Notes: generated by a model not told the origin, from the letters alone. Counted from the first letter of the stretch, positions 24,184 through 32,920 are shown. The stretch is DNA of 64,000 nt from Oscillospiraceae bacterium (GCA_902795345.1 CADBKO010000019.1:1-64000); one strand, 5' to 3'. Numbers and translations: made by a program.

Positions 24184-26514
24184 ATGAAAAAAGAAAGCGG
24201 GAAATACTCCCTTGCCCTGATCGCCGAGCTGGTCTGCTGCCTGCTGGGCGGCTGCGCCTTCTGCTGCGCCCTCCTGCCCGCCATGGGCCAGGATGCGGGG
24301 CTGATGGACTGTCTGCTCTATGTCTTCGTGGACCTGTCCCTGATCTTCCTTCTGAGCCGCCGCTGGTGGATCGCCCCGGCGCTGATCGGCGCCGTCGCCG
24401 TTCTTGGGGCGAGCGTCGTGTATATCTTCCATTTCTGGGAGCCGGTCAAGGAATACTGCCGGGGCTTTATCGAGTGGTATAACGCGGCTTATCCCTATAC
24501 GCTGCCCTATTCGGAAAACGGGAGCCTGTTTTTGATCCATCTGGCCTTCGCTTTCCCCGTGACCCTGATCCTCTATATCTTCTTCCGGCGCATTGCCTTC
24601 CTGCCGCTGTGGGTCCTGCTCAGCGGCGCTCTTCTCTATTGGATGCATGTCTCCGGCTCGAAGCAGATGCTGGCGGCCGCGGCCCTGCTGCTCATCGCCA
24701 CGCTGGTGCTCCTGGCCCGGACCAACGCCCACAGCATCAACCGGAAGCTGGGGCGCAGCGAGAAGATACCCTCGGCCTCCATGCAGCTCACCGCTCTGGT
24801 GCTGGCGCCGCTGGTGACTCTCTTTGCCTTCGCCTTCGGGCCGAAAACGGAGGGGGCCTGGCAGTCCCACGGCCTGGTGAATCTGGTGCAGGACGTGCGG
24901 GACGTGTTCTCCTTCTACGGGGAGGGCACCTACGGAGAAGGGAGCTTCGACCTGGGCTATTCCGGCCTCGCCCCCCACGGCATGACCCTGGGCGGCGACA
25001 TCGACCCCAACAACCGCACGGTCATGCGGGTCAAGACCTCCACCCCCATCCTGCTGGCGGGGGCGGTCTACGACAGCTACAACGGCTACGGCTGGTATGA
25101 TACTGGCGCCGGCGGGCGCTTCCGCTTCGTAAGCCCCCTCTGGCGGGGCAAGCGGCGGGAGGTTTTCGCCGTGGGCAAGCCCTCCAGCCGCAAGGCCGCC
25201 GAGCCCTATGGGAAAGTCACCCGGGTCGCTTCCCTGGAGATCTCCCTGTCGGGCAGGCTCCGTTCCCTCTTCTCCGGCGGCAAGCTGGAGGGCGTCACCA
25301 TGCCCGTCTATGGGGATGTGACCGACGTCTATTTCAACTCCCAGGGGGAACTGTTCACTCTGGAGCTTCCGGACATCAGCATGAATTACGTCATCAAGAC
25401 CCGTGTCTTTGACCGGGAGCGGGAGGATTTCGACGAGAACATGCGGAAGCTGGTGATCGCGGCGGCCTCCTCCCGGGACCGGGATTATGACGAGATCGCA
25501 GAGGTCAACACCGTGGTCTCCGAGATGGTGGAGCCCTTTGTATGGGAGCTGGCGGCCCGGATCACGGAGGGCTGCGACAACGACTATGACAAGGCCCTGG
25601 CCATCGAAAAGTGGATCGCGGACAACTGCCGGTATACGAAAAATCCGGGGGACGGACCCCTGGACCGGGATTTCCTCTCCGCCTTCCTGGAAACGCGGGA
25701 GGGCTACTGCACCTATTACGCCACCGCCATGACCATCCTGGCCCGCATCTGCGGCCTCCCGGCTCGCTACGTCACCGGCTATGGCCTGAAGCAAGCGGAC
25801 AGGAAGCCCAACACCACCAACTATATCGCCACCAACGCAACGGCCCACGCCTGGTCCCAGGTCTATTTCTACGGCGTGGGCTGGGTGGATTTCGACCCCA
25901 CGGAATGGGAAGCCTTTGAGCTGGTGGAGATGGACGCCCCCATCGTCCGGGATCCCAAGCCCGCGGAGACGCCGGTCACGCCGGAGATCCCGAAGCTGGA
26001 GCTCCCGGAGCCGGAGCAGGAGGAAGAAGAGGAGAGCATCGAGGAGCCGGAGAAGCCCGCCATCAGCAAAACATGGCGGATCGTACTGCTCGTGCTCCTG
26101 GGCGACCTGGCCGCTTTCCTGATCTTCCTGGGGGCCCGCGCCGTCCTGCTGATCTTCAAGGTGGAGAATTTCTACTATCGCCTCATCCGCCGCTATCCCG
26201 ACAACCGGACGCGGGCCGACGAATGTTATCGCCGCATCATCCGGCAGCTGGGCTTCCTGGGGCTGGAAATGCAGCCCTCGGATACCATCTTGAGCTTTTC
26301 CGCCCGGGCGGATGAGCTGCTGGGCAGCGCGCCGGGGCACGAGCCCATGCAGAAGGCCTGCCGGCCCGTGGTGCTCTCCCGCTTCGCCATGCGGAAGCCC
26401 ACGGATGGGGAACTGAAGCGGATGTGCGATTTCTATGTTTACCTGGAGAAGGAGCTGCGGCAGAAGCTGGGCTTCAAGAACTACATCCTCCGCCGGATGA
26501 TCCTGGGGCACTAG
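24184..26514 (+). CDS. Membrane-anchored transglutaminase-like protein (TgpA type)
   Basis: The 776-residue protein has about six N-terminal membrane helices (10-225), an outside transglutaminase-like domain with the triad Cys about 509 (REGYCTYYATAM), His about 555 (TAHAWSQVYF) and Asp about 570 (WVDFDPTEW), an acidic Pro/Glu linker, another helix (about 637-660) and a cytosolic C-terminal domain. This TgpA-like layout is typical of the third gene of moxR-DUF58 operons. It probably cleaves or cross-links peptides at the cell surface; the substrate is unknown. Confidence 0.92.
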   Translation: MKKESGKYSLALIAELVCCLLGGCAFCCALLPAMGQDAGLMDCLLYVFVDLSLIFLLSRRWWIAPALIGAVAVLGASVVYIFHFWEPVKEYCRGFIEWYNAAYPYTLPYSENGSLFLIHLAFAFPVTLILYIFFRRIAFLPLWVLLSGALLYWMHVSGSKQMLAAAALLLIATLVLLARTNAHSINRKLGRSEKIPSASMQLTALVLAPLVTLFAFAFGPKTEGAWQSHGLVNLVQDVRDVFSFYGEGTYGEGSFDLGYSGLAPHGMTLGGDIDPNNRTVMRVKTSTPILLAGAVYDSYNGYGWYDTGAGGRFRFVSPLWRGKRREVFAVGKPSSRKAAEPYGKVTRVASLEISLSGRLRSLFSGGKLEGVTMPVYGDVTDVYFNSQGELFTLELPDISMNYVIKTRVFDREREDFDENMRKLVIAAASSRDRDYDEIAEVNTVVSEMVEPFVWELAARITEGCDNDYDKALAIEKWIADNCRYTKNPGDGPLDRDFLSAFLETREGYCTYYATAMTILARICGLPARYVTGYGLKQADRKPNTTNYIATNATAHAWSQVYFYGVGWVDFDPTEWEAFELVEMDAPIVRDPKPAETPVTPEIPKLELPEPEQEEEEESIEEPEKPAISKTWRIVLLVLLGDLAAFLIFLGARAVLLIFKVENFYYRLIRRYPDNRTRADECYRRIIRQLGFLGLEMQPSDTILSFSARADELLGSAPGHEPMQKACRPVVLSRFAMRKPTDGELKRMCDFYVYLEKELRQKLGFKNYILRRMILGH

Positions 26515-26575
26515 AAGGCCGAAGAACCGTGTGAATGAGTCGGCAATCATGATAGCCGCTAAGGGAGGGAAAGCA

Positions 26576-27349
26576 ATGAACCAGACGGAAAGACGGGAAT
26601 ACCTGATCCGGGAGCTTTTGAAGGAGGAGCCGCGCTATCGGCGCATGTCCGTTCCGGGCAGCGCACAGGAGCAGAAGGACCTGCTGCGCTCCCTCATGAA
26701 CGTGCGGCGGCCCCGCGCCGCCAGCCGTGAGTTCCTGGCCGTGCAGGACGACTATCTGAAGGAAGCCATTGCGGAAAAGGGGATCACCCTCCTGGCCGAT
26801 CTGACGCCGGTGGAGGTTGACCTCTATCTCTGGCAGGGGGACATCACGACGCTGGAGTGCGACGCCATCGTGAACGCCGCCAACAGCGGCATGCTGGGCT
26901 GTTTCCGGCCTCTCCACAACTGCATCGACAATTGCATTCATACCTTCTCAGGCGTCCAATTGCGGCTCAAATGCGCGGAAATCATGGACGCGCAGGGCTG
27001 CGAGGAACCCACCGGGCAGGCCAAGATCACCCCGGCCTACAACCTGCCCAGCAAGTATGTGATCCATACCGTCGGGCCCATCGTGGACGGCGCTCTGACG
27101 CAGGAGCACCGGGACCTTCTCGCCTCCAGCTACCGCGCCTGCCTGGACGTCGCCGCGGAAAGCGGTTGTGATAGCATCGCCTTCTGCTGCATCTCCACCG
27201 GCGTCTTCGGTTTCCCCAAGCAGGCGGCGGCGGAGATCGCGGTGCAGACCGTGAAGGATTGGAAAAGCGGGAAAAACAGCGCCCTCAAGGTCATCTTCAA
27301 CGTGTTCGGAGACGAGGACTTTGCTATTTACCGGCACATTTTGGAGTAG
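26576..27349 (+). CDS. Zinc-type macrodomain protein-ADP-ribose hydrolase
   Basis: The 257-residue protein has an N-terminal helical extension (1-70) and a macrodomain with WQGDITTLECDAIVNAANSGMLGCF, then HNCIDNCIH and CCISTGVFGFPKQAAA. The Cys/His-rich insert after the NAAN motif is that of the zinc-containing macrodomains that remove ADP-ribose from proteins in operons with SirTM sirtuins and lipoate-like carrier proteins. Neither partner is found here, so its ADP-ribosylated target is unknown. GGGAGGGA precedes the ATG. It is separated from the TGase gene by 61 bases and may be cotranscribed. Confidence 0.9.
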   Translation: MNQTERREYLIRELLKEEPRYRRMSVPGSAQEQKDLLRSLMNVRRPRAASREFLAVQDDYLKEAIAEKGITLLADLTPVEVDLYLWQGDITTLECDAIVNAANSGMLGCFRPLHNCIDNCIHTFSGVQLRLKCAEIMDAQGCEEPTGQAKITPAYNLPSKYVIHTVGPIVDGALTQEHRDLLASSYRACLDVAAESGCDSIAFCCISTGVFGFPKQAAAEIAVQTVKDWKSGKNSALKVIFNVFGDEDFAIYRHILE

Positions 27350-27430
27350 TATTGCAACTACTATGAACGGCATCCGGGAACGGGTCGAAGAGGCGATCCT
27401 GCAGGAGCTGATTTACGCGTAATAATCGCA

Positions 27431-27467
27431 GGCGGTGAGGACAGGGACGTCCTCACCGCCGTTTTTA
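27431..27467 (+). terminator. Terminator after the macrodomain gene
   Basis: A 12-bp perfect stem (27431-27442 with 27449-27460, 6-base loop) is followed by GTTTTTATG. Confidence 0.9.
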
Positions 27468-27492
27468 TGCGTTTACGAAAGGATCGGCTTTC

Positions 27493-28164
27493 TCATTGAT
27501 TCAATAACGTAAACTTAAGCGCCAAGCCTCCCTTTGCCGTCATCGCGAAGCCAGTGCGCACACTGGCTGTGGCGATCCGTACCCCCGTCTTGTTCCCGTT
27601 AAGGCTGAAAATGGACGAAGAAACGGATTGCCACGACCGCTCTGCGGTCTCGCAATGACGGAGAATGGATGGTTCCTGCCTTAAGCCGGATATGCGCGCC
27701 TGGATATAATTCGGGACCTCCTCCGGCGGGATGCCCAGCGATACGCTCAGCTCCCCGAACAGCAGCGATTCTCCCTCCCGCAGGAAGCGTTCATCAATGG
27801 CGCCGAGCTTTTTCTTGTTTTTTATAGCCAGTTGCTTTTTCGCATAAATGGACATGGTCATCGCCAGCAGCTCCGCCGCATCGCAGGTGTTGACCGAGTC
27901 GAGATAGTGATTGATCAGCTCCCGCAGGGCATGACACTCAACCGGATTGACAGTCACAGATGGTATGCTGTCGATGAGCCTGTCTGCCTCTTCTCGGGAC
28001 AGGACCGGACGCATGAGGACCTTGCCGTTCACAGGAGCGCGGATCATGCAGGTCTGATAAAGCGCCTGCAGGCAGTAATACTGGCGATCGTCCTGCACTT
28101 CGATCCTCTCCACGCGGCAGACGCCTGTGCGTCCGTAAATGATCAGATCTCCGGGCTGGAACAT
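27493..28164 (-). CDS. CarD-family transcription regulator with a repeat-derived C-terminal extension
   Basis: The 223-residue protein begins MFQPGDLIIYGRTGVCRVERI, the CarD/CdnL RNA-polymerase-interaction domain, followed by the helical C-terminal domain (about 60-165) with REELINHYL-like and ERFLREGESLLFGELSVSLG segments. Such proteins bind the RNA polymerase beta subunit and tune promoter opening. A normal member ends near residue 167; here the frame continues for about 56 codons through two interspersed palindromic repeats (27537-27661), reading RHCETAERSWQS and similar. The tail is therefore probably a repeat insertion that removed the original stop. Its start overlaps the MATE gene by 22 bases. 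Confidence 0.88.
   Translation of the reverse strand: MFQPGDLIIYGRTGVCRVERIEVQDDRQYYCLQALYQTCMIRAPVNGKVLMRPVLSREEADRLIDSIPSVTVNPVECHALRELINHYLDSVNTCDAAELLAMTMSIYAKKQLAIKNKKKLGAIDERFLREGESLLFGELSVSLGIPPEEVPNYIQARISGLRQEPSILRHCETAERSWQSVSSSIFSLNGNKTGVRIATASVRTGFAMTAKGGLALKFTLLNQ
27537..27579 (+). repeat. Interspersed palindromic repeat unit, first of a pair
   Basis: The unit reads CGTCATCGCGA, then a stem GCCAGTG-CGCA-CACTGGC, then GTGGCGATCCG. It is imperfectly palindromic overall. A unit with the same framework (CGTCATTCCCAG, GCCAGCG-CGCA-CGCCGGC, GGATTCC) lies at 43409-43445. It lies inside the last codons of the CarD gene. Confidence 0.75.
27624..27661 (-). repeat. Interspersed palindromic repeat unit, second of the pair (inverted)
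   Basis: On the plus strand it reads CGGATTGCCAC, stem GACCGC-TCT-GCGGTC, then TCGCAATGACGG: the reverse orientation of the unit at 27537, with the same end motifs (CGTCATTGCGA and GTGGCAATCCG on the complement). The pair is separated by 44 bases. A sister unit is at 43579-43604. Confidence 0.75.
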
Positions 28165-29582
28165 GACGGCACCTCGCTTTCTCTGGTAATCGGCGTACTC
28201 AATTCCCGCAGCGTCCCGCGGATGACAAAGGCTGCGATGACAAAGGTCAGAAGATCGGAGACGGGCATGGAGTAGAGTACGCCGTCAAGGCCGAAAAACA
28301 GCGGCAGACAGATCGCAAAACCCACGCCGAACACGACCTCGCGGATCATGGAGATCATGGTGGAAGCAAGGGCCTTGCCGATGGCCTGAAGGTAGATGAA
28401 CGTTCCTTTGTTGACGGTGGCGAGCGGCATCATGCACAGGTATAGGCGGAAAGACTTGATGGCAAAGGCGGTATAGTAGCTGCTTTCGTTGGACGCGCCG
28501 AACAGGGTGATGAGCTGCTTCGGAAACAATTCAACGACGGCAAGCGCAATGAGCCCCAGCAGGGCTTCAAATTTCAGCAGGAGAAGGAACAGCGATTTTG
28601 CCCGGTCTCGCCGCCCCGCCCCGATGTTGTAGCCGGCGACGGGGATGCAGCCCGCAGCCATGCCGACGGCGACGGAAATCACGATCTGGAAGAACTTCAT
28701 CACAATGCCGACGACCGCCATGGGGATCTGGGCAAAAGCCGCCTGGGAGAACACTTCATCCATAGCGCCGTACTTGCGGATCATATTGTTGATCGCCGCC
28801 ATTGCCGCGACCAGGGAAAGCTGGGAAAGCAGGCTTGTGAGGCCGAGGGGAATAAATTTGCGGATCAAGGCTCCCCTGAGCCGGAAGGACCGCCCGGAAA
28901 GCCGCACGGCCTTCATATGGACGAGATACCGGATCGCCAGCACAGCGGTTATGATCTGTCCCAGTATGGTGGCGACCGCCGCGCCCATCATGCCCCAGCG
29001 CAGACCATAGATCAGGATCGGATCGAAAATGACGTTGAACAGCGCGCCCGCGAGCGTGGATACCATGGCGAATTTCGGACTGCCGTCCGAGCGGATGATG
29101 GGGTTCATCGCCTGCCCGAACATATAAAACGGGATGCCGAGTGTGATCCAGAAAAAGTATTGCCGGGATTGGCGGAAGGTCTCCTCGTTGACTGTGCCGC
29201 CAAACAGGGATAGGATCTGATCTGCAAACAGAAGATAGACGATGGTGACGACGAAACCGCCTGCAAGAGAAAGCACAATCGCATTCCCGATGGTCGTCCC
29301 CGCGTCTTCCTTCTTTCCCCGTCCCAGGAGTATACTGACAAACGCGCACGCCCCGTCGCCGATCATGACGGCCACAGCCAGCGCAACAACGGTCAGCGGA
29401 AACACCACGGTGTTGGCAGCGTTGCCGTAGGAGCCGAGATAATCGGCATTTGCAATGAAAATCTGATCGACGATGTTATAGAGCGCGGCGACCAGCAGCG
29501 AAATGATGCAGGGGACGGCGTATTTTCGCATCAGCGTACCGACGGGCTCGGTTTCGAGATGACGATTGGCTTTTGGTTCCAA
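28143..29582 (-). CDS. MATE-family multidrug/metabolite efflux transporter
   Basis: The 479-residue protein has the twelve-helix MATE layout with two homologous halves; LMRKYAVPCIISLLVAALYNIVDQIFIA at the N-terminus and the pseudo-repeat IRKFIPLGLTSLLSQL near 230 are typical. It probably exports cationic drugs or metabolites using a Na+ or H+ gradient in the cytoplasmic membrane. A strong terminator-like hairpin precedes it in the leader (29605-29660), and carD is coupled to its 3' end. The ATG is preceded by CCGGAGGTG. Confidence 0.95.
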   Translation of the reverse strand: MEPKANRHLETEPVGTLMRKYAVPCIISLLVAALYNIVDQIFIANADYLGSYGNAANTVVFPLTVVALAVAVMIGDGACAFVSILLGRGKKEDAGTTIGNAIVLSLAGGFVVTIVYLLFADQILSLFGGTVNEETFRQSRQYFFWITLGIPFYMFGQAMNPIIRSDGSPKFAMVSTLAGALFNVIFDPILIYGLRWGMMGAAVATILGQIITAVLAIRYLVHMKAVRLSGRSFRLRGALIRKFIPLGLTSLLSQLSLVAAMAAINNMIRKYGAMDEVFSQAAFAQIPMAVVGIVMKFFQIVISVAVGMAAGCIPVAGYNIGAGRRDRAKSLFLLLLKFEALLGLIALAVVELFPKQLITLFGASNESSYYTAFAIKSFRLYLCMMPLATVNKGTFIYLQAIGKALASTMISMIREVVFGVGFAICLPLFFGLDGVLYSMPVSDLLTFVIAAFVIRGTLRELSTPITRESEVPSCSSPEI

Positions 29583-29604
29583 GCTGAAGCACCTCCGGTA
29601 ATAG

Positions 29605-29660
29605 AAAAACGAGCGGCAGATCGCGCCGGATAAAGCCGGACTTACGCAATCTGCTGCTCG
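29605..29660 (-). promoter_or_regulatory. Terminator-like hairpin in the leader of the MATE gene (possible attenuator)
   Basis: On the minus strand GAGCAGCAGAT (29659-29649) pairs with ATCTGCCGCTC (29621-29611) at 10 of 11 positions, with an inner CCGG/CCGG hairpin, and five T residues follow (29609-29605). It begins within a few bases of the predicted transcription start and lies 23 bases before the MATE ATG, so most transcripts should stop here unless something prevents it. Confidence 0.6.
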
Positions 29661-29669
29661 CTTTGTTTT

Positions 29670-29698
29670 ATATTACCGCGTTTTCTCGCTCTTTTCAA
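29670..29698 (-). promoter_or_regulatory. Promoter of the MATE-carD unit
   Basis: Minus strand TTGAAA (29698-29693), 17 bases, TAATAT (29675-29670), placing the start close to 29663, immediately before the leader hairpin. Confidence 0.55.
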
Positions 29699-29825
29699 AG
29701 GGCTTTTTCACCAAAAATCCGGCTCAGGCCATACTATTTCTGGTTTTTTCAAGCAAGGATCAGATCCAGCAGGGCGATTCTCCCCCGCCTGCGAATCGTG
29801 TTTCGTTCGTTGTCGGACCGAATAA

Positions 29826-29915
29826 TCAAGGATAATTCTCCGCCGGATCTGCCGCAGCGCAGGACGAAAGCAGGAGCGCCGTCACAAGAAATGCGGCCAG
29901 CAGCGCCGGTTTCAC
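29826..29915 (-). pseudogene. Truncated lipoprotein gene (signal peptide only)
   Basis: A 29-codon frame starting at GTG 29915 overlaps the stop of the acetyltransferase gene (GTGA) and reads [20 protein letters not shown], then AADPAENYP and a stop. It is a complete lipoprotein signal peptide with lipobox LLSSC and only nine residues beyond the cysteine. No continuation in other frames is evident in the next 150 bases. It looks like the 5' stub of a lipoprotein gene that once completed this operon. Confidence 0.5.
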
Positions 29916-30475
29916 GCTTCTTCTGCCTCGATCCTTCGGATGACTTTCGCGGGGTTTCCGCCGACGATGGTATCCGCCGGCACGTCCTTCGTCACCACCG
30001 CGCCTCCGGCGATCACGGCATTGTCCCCGATGTGGACGCCGGGCATGATGCTGACCCCTGCGCCGATCCAGACGTTGTTTCCGATCACGACCCTGCGGCA
30101 TTTCAGCACATAGCGGTTTTTCAGGTCATGGTTGTCCGTCACGATGGTCACATGGGGCCCGATCTGGACGTTGTCGCCGAAGTCGATCCCGCCGATGGAC
30201 ATAGCCGTGAAGCTGTGGTTGATGAACACGTGCTTTCCGAAGGTGATCTGTTTGGGGAAATCGATCTGTGTCGGGGTGAAGATGCTGAGGCCCTCCGGCA
30301 TCGGTCCGTCAAAGAGCTCTTCGAAGGCCCTTTTCTGCTCTTCGGACTGCGGCTCTGCGTGGTTCAGGTGAAACAGCGCCCGGTCCGCCCGCAGGAGTTC
30401 TTCTATGGCCGGGCGGTATTCTTCGGACATCATGTCCACGCTCTCTCCGTTTTTCAGCTTCTCAAATACGTTCAT
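29912..30475 (-). CDS. Maltose/galactoside O-acetyltransferase-like hexapeptide acetyltransferase
   Basis: The 187-residue protein has the LbH_MAT_GAT layout: an N-terminal helical region with [13 protein letters not shown], then hexapeptide repeats forming a left-handed beta-helix ([66 protein letters not shown]). The catalytic His is in TDNH. Such enzymes transfer acetyl from acetyl-CoA to sugars. ATG overlaps the aldo/keto reductase stop (ATGA), so it is the third gene of flavodoxin-AKR-acetyltransferase. Confidence 0.92.
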   Translation of the reverse strand: MNVFEKLKNGESVDMMSEEYRPAIEELLRADRALFHLNHAEPQSEEQKRAFEELFDGPMPEGLSIFTPTQIDFPKQITFGKHVFINHSFTAMSIGGIDFGDNVQIGPHVTIVTDNHDLKNRYVLKCRRVVIGNNVWIGAGVSIMPGVHIGDNAVIAGGAVVTKDVPADTIVGGNPAKVIRRIEAEEA

Positions 30476-31314
30476 TTCTTCTCGAACTCCGGTCTCCAGG
30501 CCGCGAACTGGACGAGCTGTTCATCGGTGCGGTGGTAGTAGCGAACGCCCTTGTCCAGCTTTGCGATCTCGGCCATCTCTGCGTCGGTGAGCGTAAAGTC
30601 CAGGATATCCAGGTTGTCCCGGATGTGATCCACGTTGCGGCTGCCGGGGATCACGGCGAAGCCCATTTGGGTGTGCCAGCGGAGGATGACCTGTGCCGGA
30701 GTCTTGCCGTATTTTCTGCCCAGCTCCGCGAATACGGGCTCGTTCCGGAGGGACTTGTCCCCGTGACCCAGGGGATACCAGCTCATGAGCCTGATGCCGT
30801 ACTTGTCCAGGGTCCTGCGAAGCTCCGTCTGGGTGAAGTAAGGATGCGCCTCCACCTGGATGAACTGAGGCGCGATCTCCCACTTGGTTTCCAACTCGGC
30901 AATGTACTTGCCCTCAAAGTTGGAAATGCCGATGGACTTTGCTTTGCCTTCTTTATACGCCTTTTCCAGCTGCCGGTAGCCTGCAAGCCAGTTGCCCGCG
31001 GGCTGATGGATGTAGAGCAGATCCACATAGTCCACGCCCAGGCGCTCCAGGGTCTCGTCCACCGCGTTCTCGTTCTCATATTCACTTGGCCAGAGCTTGG
31101 TGGAGAGGAAGATCTCCTCCCGCCTGACGCCGCTGGCCTTCATGCCCCTGCCGACGGCGCGCTCGTTGACGTAGGCGTTGGCGGTATCTACAAGAGAATA
31201 GCCCATCTTCAGGGCCTCCCGGACGCTGTTTTCGGCGTCCGCCGGGGAAAGCATATAGGTGCCGATGCCCACGACCGGGCATTTGATCCCGTTGTTCAGT
31301 ACGATGTATTCCAT
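30472..31314 (-). CDS. Aldo/keto reductase
   Basis: The 280-residue TIM-barrel reductase has the family motifs [18 protein letters not shown] with catalytic Asp and Tyr, [10 protein letters not shown] with the catalytic Lys, YIHQPAG with His, GISNF, and [10 protein letters not shown] for NADPH binding. It reduces aldehydes or ketones with NAD(P)H. It lies 19 bases after a flavodoxin gene and is coupled to the acetyltransferase; the divergent LysR regulator probably controls the set. Flavodoxin/AKR/LysR clusters are common in gut anaerobes. Confidence 0.95.
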   Translation of the reverse strand: MEYIVLNNGIKCPVVGIGTYMLSPADAENSVREALKMGYSLVDTANAYVNERAVGRGMKASGVRREEIFLSTKLWPSEYENENAVDETLERLGVDYVDLLYIHQPAGNWLAGYRQLEKAYKEGKAKSIGISNFEGKYIAELETKWEIAPQFIQVEAHPYFTQTELRRTLDKYGIRLMSWYPLGHGDKSLRNEPVFAELGRKYGKTPAQVILRWHTQMGFAVIPGSRNVDHIRDNLDILDFTLTDAEMAEIAKLDKGVRYYHRTDEQLVQFAAWRPEFEKK

Positions 31315-31333
31315 GATGATCTCCTTTCTGACA

Positions 31334-31855
31334 TTAGAGCAGTCCGTTGGCTGAGAGCCACTTCTGTACGCTGGCCGTTGAATTTGCCGCCTGGCTTCCG
31401 GTGATGGAAAGACCCTTCTTTACATCTGCGCCGGGGCAGGCCTTTTTGATGTCCCGCTCGCTGGAACCCATGCCGCTGCCCTCGTTGGTGCAGAGAGGCA
31501 GGATCGTCTTGCCGGTGAAATCGAAGGCCTCCAGGAAGGTGAACACCGCCATGGGCATCGTTCCCCAGTAGTTGGGATAGGCCAGAACGACGGTGTCATA
31601 CTCGTCAATGGACTCCGGCAGGGAGACAAGCTCCGGTCTGGCCTTCGCTCTCAGATCCTTCTTCGCTTCCTCAATGCAGGTCATATAGACCGGGGAGTAA
31701 GGGTTCTTCATCTCGATCTTGAAGGTGTCGGCATCGATCAGTTCTTTCATCCCGTTTACCACGATCTCCGTGTTGCCGACCTTCACGTAGCGCATCGCGC
31801 CGCCGAAGTAGTTCTCGTCCGCTCTGGAGAAAAATGCGATCAGTGTTTTGGCCAT
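31334..31855 (-). CDS. Flavodoxin
   Basis: The 173-residue protein begins KTLIAFFSRADENYFGG, a long-chain flavodoxin-like phosphate-binding loop (the SxxxN variant used in the flavodoxin_4 group), with LAYPNYWGTMPMAVFTFLEAFDF and CTNEGSGMGSSERDIKKACP closing the FMN site. It is expected to carry electrons in the cytoplasm. It heads the operon with the AKR and acetyltransferase and is divergent from lysR. GGAGGAACC lies just before the ATG. Confidence 0.92.
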   Translation of the reverse strand: MAKTLIAFFSRADENYFGGAMRYVKVGNTEIVVNGMKELIDADTFKIEMKNPYSPVYMTCIEEAKKDLRAKARPELVSLPESIDEYDTVVLAYPNYWGTMPMAVFTFLEAFDFTGKTILPLCTNEGSGMGSSERDIKKACPGADVKKGLSITGSQAANSTASVQKWLSANGLL

Positions 31856-31908
31856 GGTTGGTTCCTCCTGTTGTTCTGATTCGGTTGGTTGTTTCTTTTT
31901 CTGGCTTT

Positions 31909-31955
31909 ATTCTACCAAGGACATATTGCAAAGTCCAATCGAAACATGTTATACT
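31909..31955. promoter_or_regulatory. Overlapping divergent promoters (flavodoxin operon and lysR)
   Basis: Minus strand: TTGGAC (31938-31933), 18 bases, TAGAAT (31914-31909) for the flavodoxin operon. Plus strand: TTGCAA (31926-31931), 18 bases, TATACT (31950-31955) for lysR. The -35 regions interleave, the usual place for LysR binding, so one bound regulator could control both directions. Confidence 0.6.
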
Positions 31956-31986
31956 TGATTTAACTTTTAAATAGCAGGAACAGGCC

Positions 31987-32874
31987 ATGACCACGAAACA
32001 GATCGATTACTGCATCGAGCTTGCCCATACCCTGAACTTCAGCCGGGCAGCCGACAATATGTTCGTCAGCCAGCCCACCTTTTCCTATCAGATCAAGCTG
32101 CTGGAGGAGGAGATCGGCTTCGCAGTCTTTGAGCGGAGCGGCAAGGGCGCCGCGCTGACGCCGGCCGGAGCGCAGTTCGTTTCCTTCCTGACCGGCATGC
32201 GGGAGGATCTGAAGCGCGCCATCGAGCAGGGGCAGAATTTCAGCGCCAAGTATCAGGACAGCATCTCCATCGGCTTGATGGTCTGGCAGGCCGTTTACTT
32301 TCTTCCGGAGGCCATACGCCTGTTTGCGGAGACTGAGCCGAACGTGCAGATCACCCCGGTCTTTCGGTATGAGAACAGCATGGAGGCATTTCTTCGGAAT
32401 GAAACGGATATGGTCTTTGCCCTGAAGGAGCAGACGCGGCAGGTGCCCGGCATCCAGGTCCACGACCTTTTTGAGAGCCGGATCTACCTGATCGCGAACC
32501 GGGATGATCCCCTGGCGGACAAGAATCTGATCCGCGAAGAGGACCTTTATGGCCGGACGCTGATGGTGGGCGGCGGTTCCCCCCAGGCGCTCCGGGCGGT
32601 CCAGCACCGGTTGATCGGTTCCGGAAAGATCCATTACTTCAACAGCGCCGACCATGATACGACGAGGATCAATGTGGCGGCCGGGCGGGGCGTCTGCCTC
32701 GCGCCGGGATTCCTGAACGATCACAGCGGACAGTTTGCCTGGATCCCCTTTGACTGCGCCGAGAGCTTCTCCTGCGTCCTTTGTACGCATAAGGAGGATA
32801 ATCGTCCATCCCTCAAGGCGTTCCTTGACGTGCTGAAGGGCTTGTATCGGGATGCCGTAGCATTTCCCCTGTGA
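31987..32874 (+). CDS. LysR-family transcriptional regulator
   Basis: The 295-residue protein has the LysR winged helix at the N-terminus (QIDYCIELAHTLNFSRAADNMFVSQPTFSYQIKLLEEEIGFAVFER) and a co-inducer-binding domain with VFRYENSMEAFL and FDCAESFSC. It is transcribed away from the flavodoxin-AKR-acetyltransferase operon and is its likely regulator. The inducer is unknown. Confidence 0.95.
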   Translation: MTTKQIDYCIELAHTLNFSRAADNMFVSQPTFSYQIKLLEEEIGFAVFERSGKGAALTPAGAQFVSFLTGMREDLKRAIEQGQNFSAKYQDSISIGLMVWQAVYFLPEAIRLFAETEPNVQITPVFRYENSMEAFLRNETDMVFALKEQTRQVPGIQVHDLFESRIYLIANRDDPLADKNLIREEDLYGRTLMVGGGSPQALRAVQHRLIGSGKIHYFNSADHDTTRINVAAGRGVCLAPGFLNDHSGQFAWIPFDCAESFSCVLCTHKEDNRPSLKAFLDVLKGLYRDAVAFPL

Positions 32875-32920
32875 GGATGATACACAGGTTGAAAAACAAT
32901 TATTTGACAGCTTGAACAGG

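Noticed and set aside
22861-26550. Very long minus-strand open frame (1229 codons) antisense to the DUF58 and transglutaminase genes
   Set aside because: The plus strand carries complete domain signatures, start sites and coupling; the antisense frame is a by-product of GC-rich codon use and has no recognisable domains.
27363-27422. 19-residue frame (MNGIREREV-like) after the macrodomain gene
   Set aside because: No ribosome site and too short to support; possibly residual coding DNA of a lost gene, but not demonstrable.
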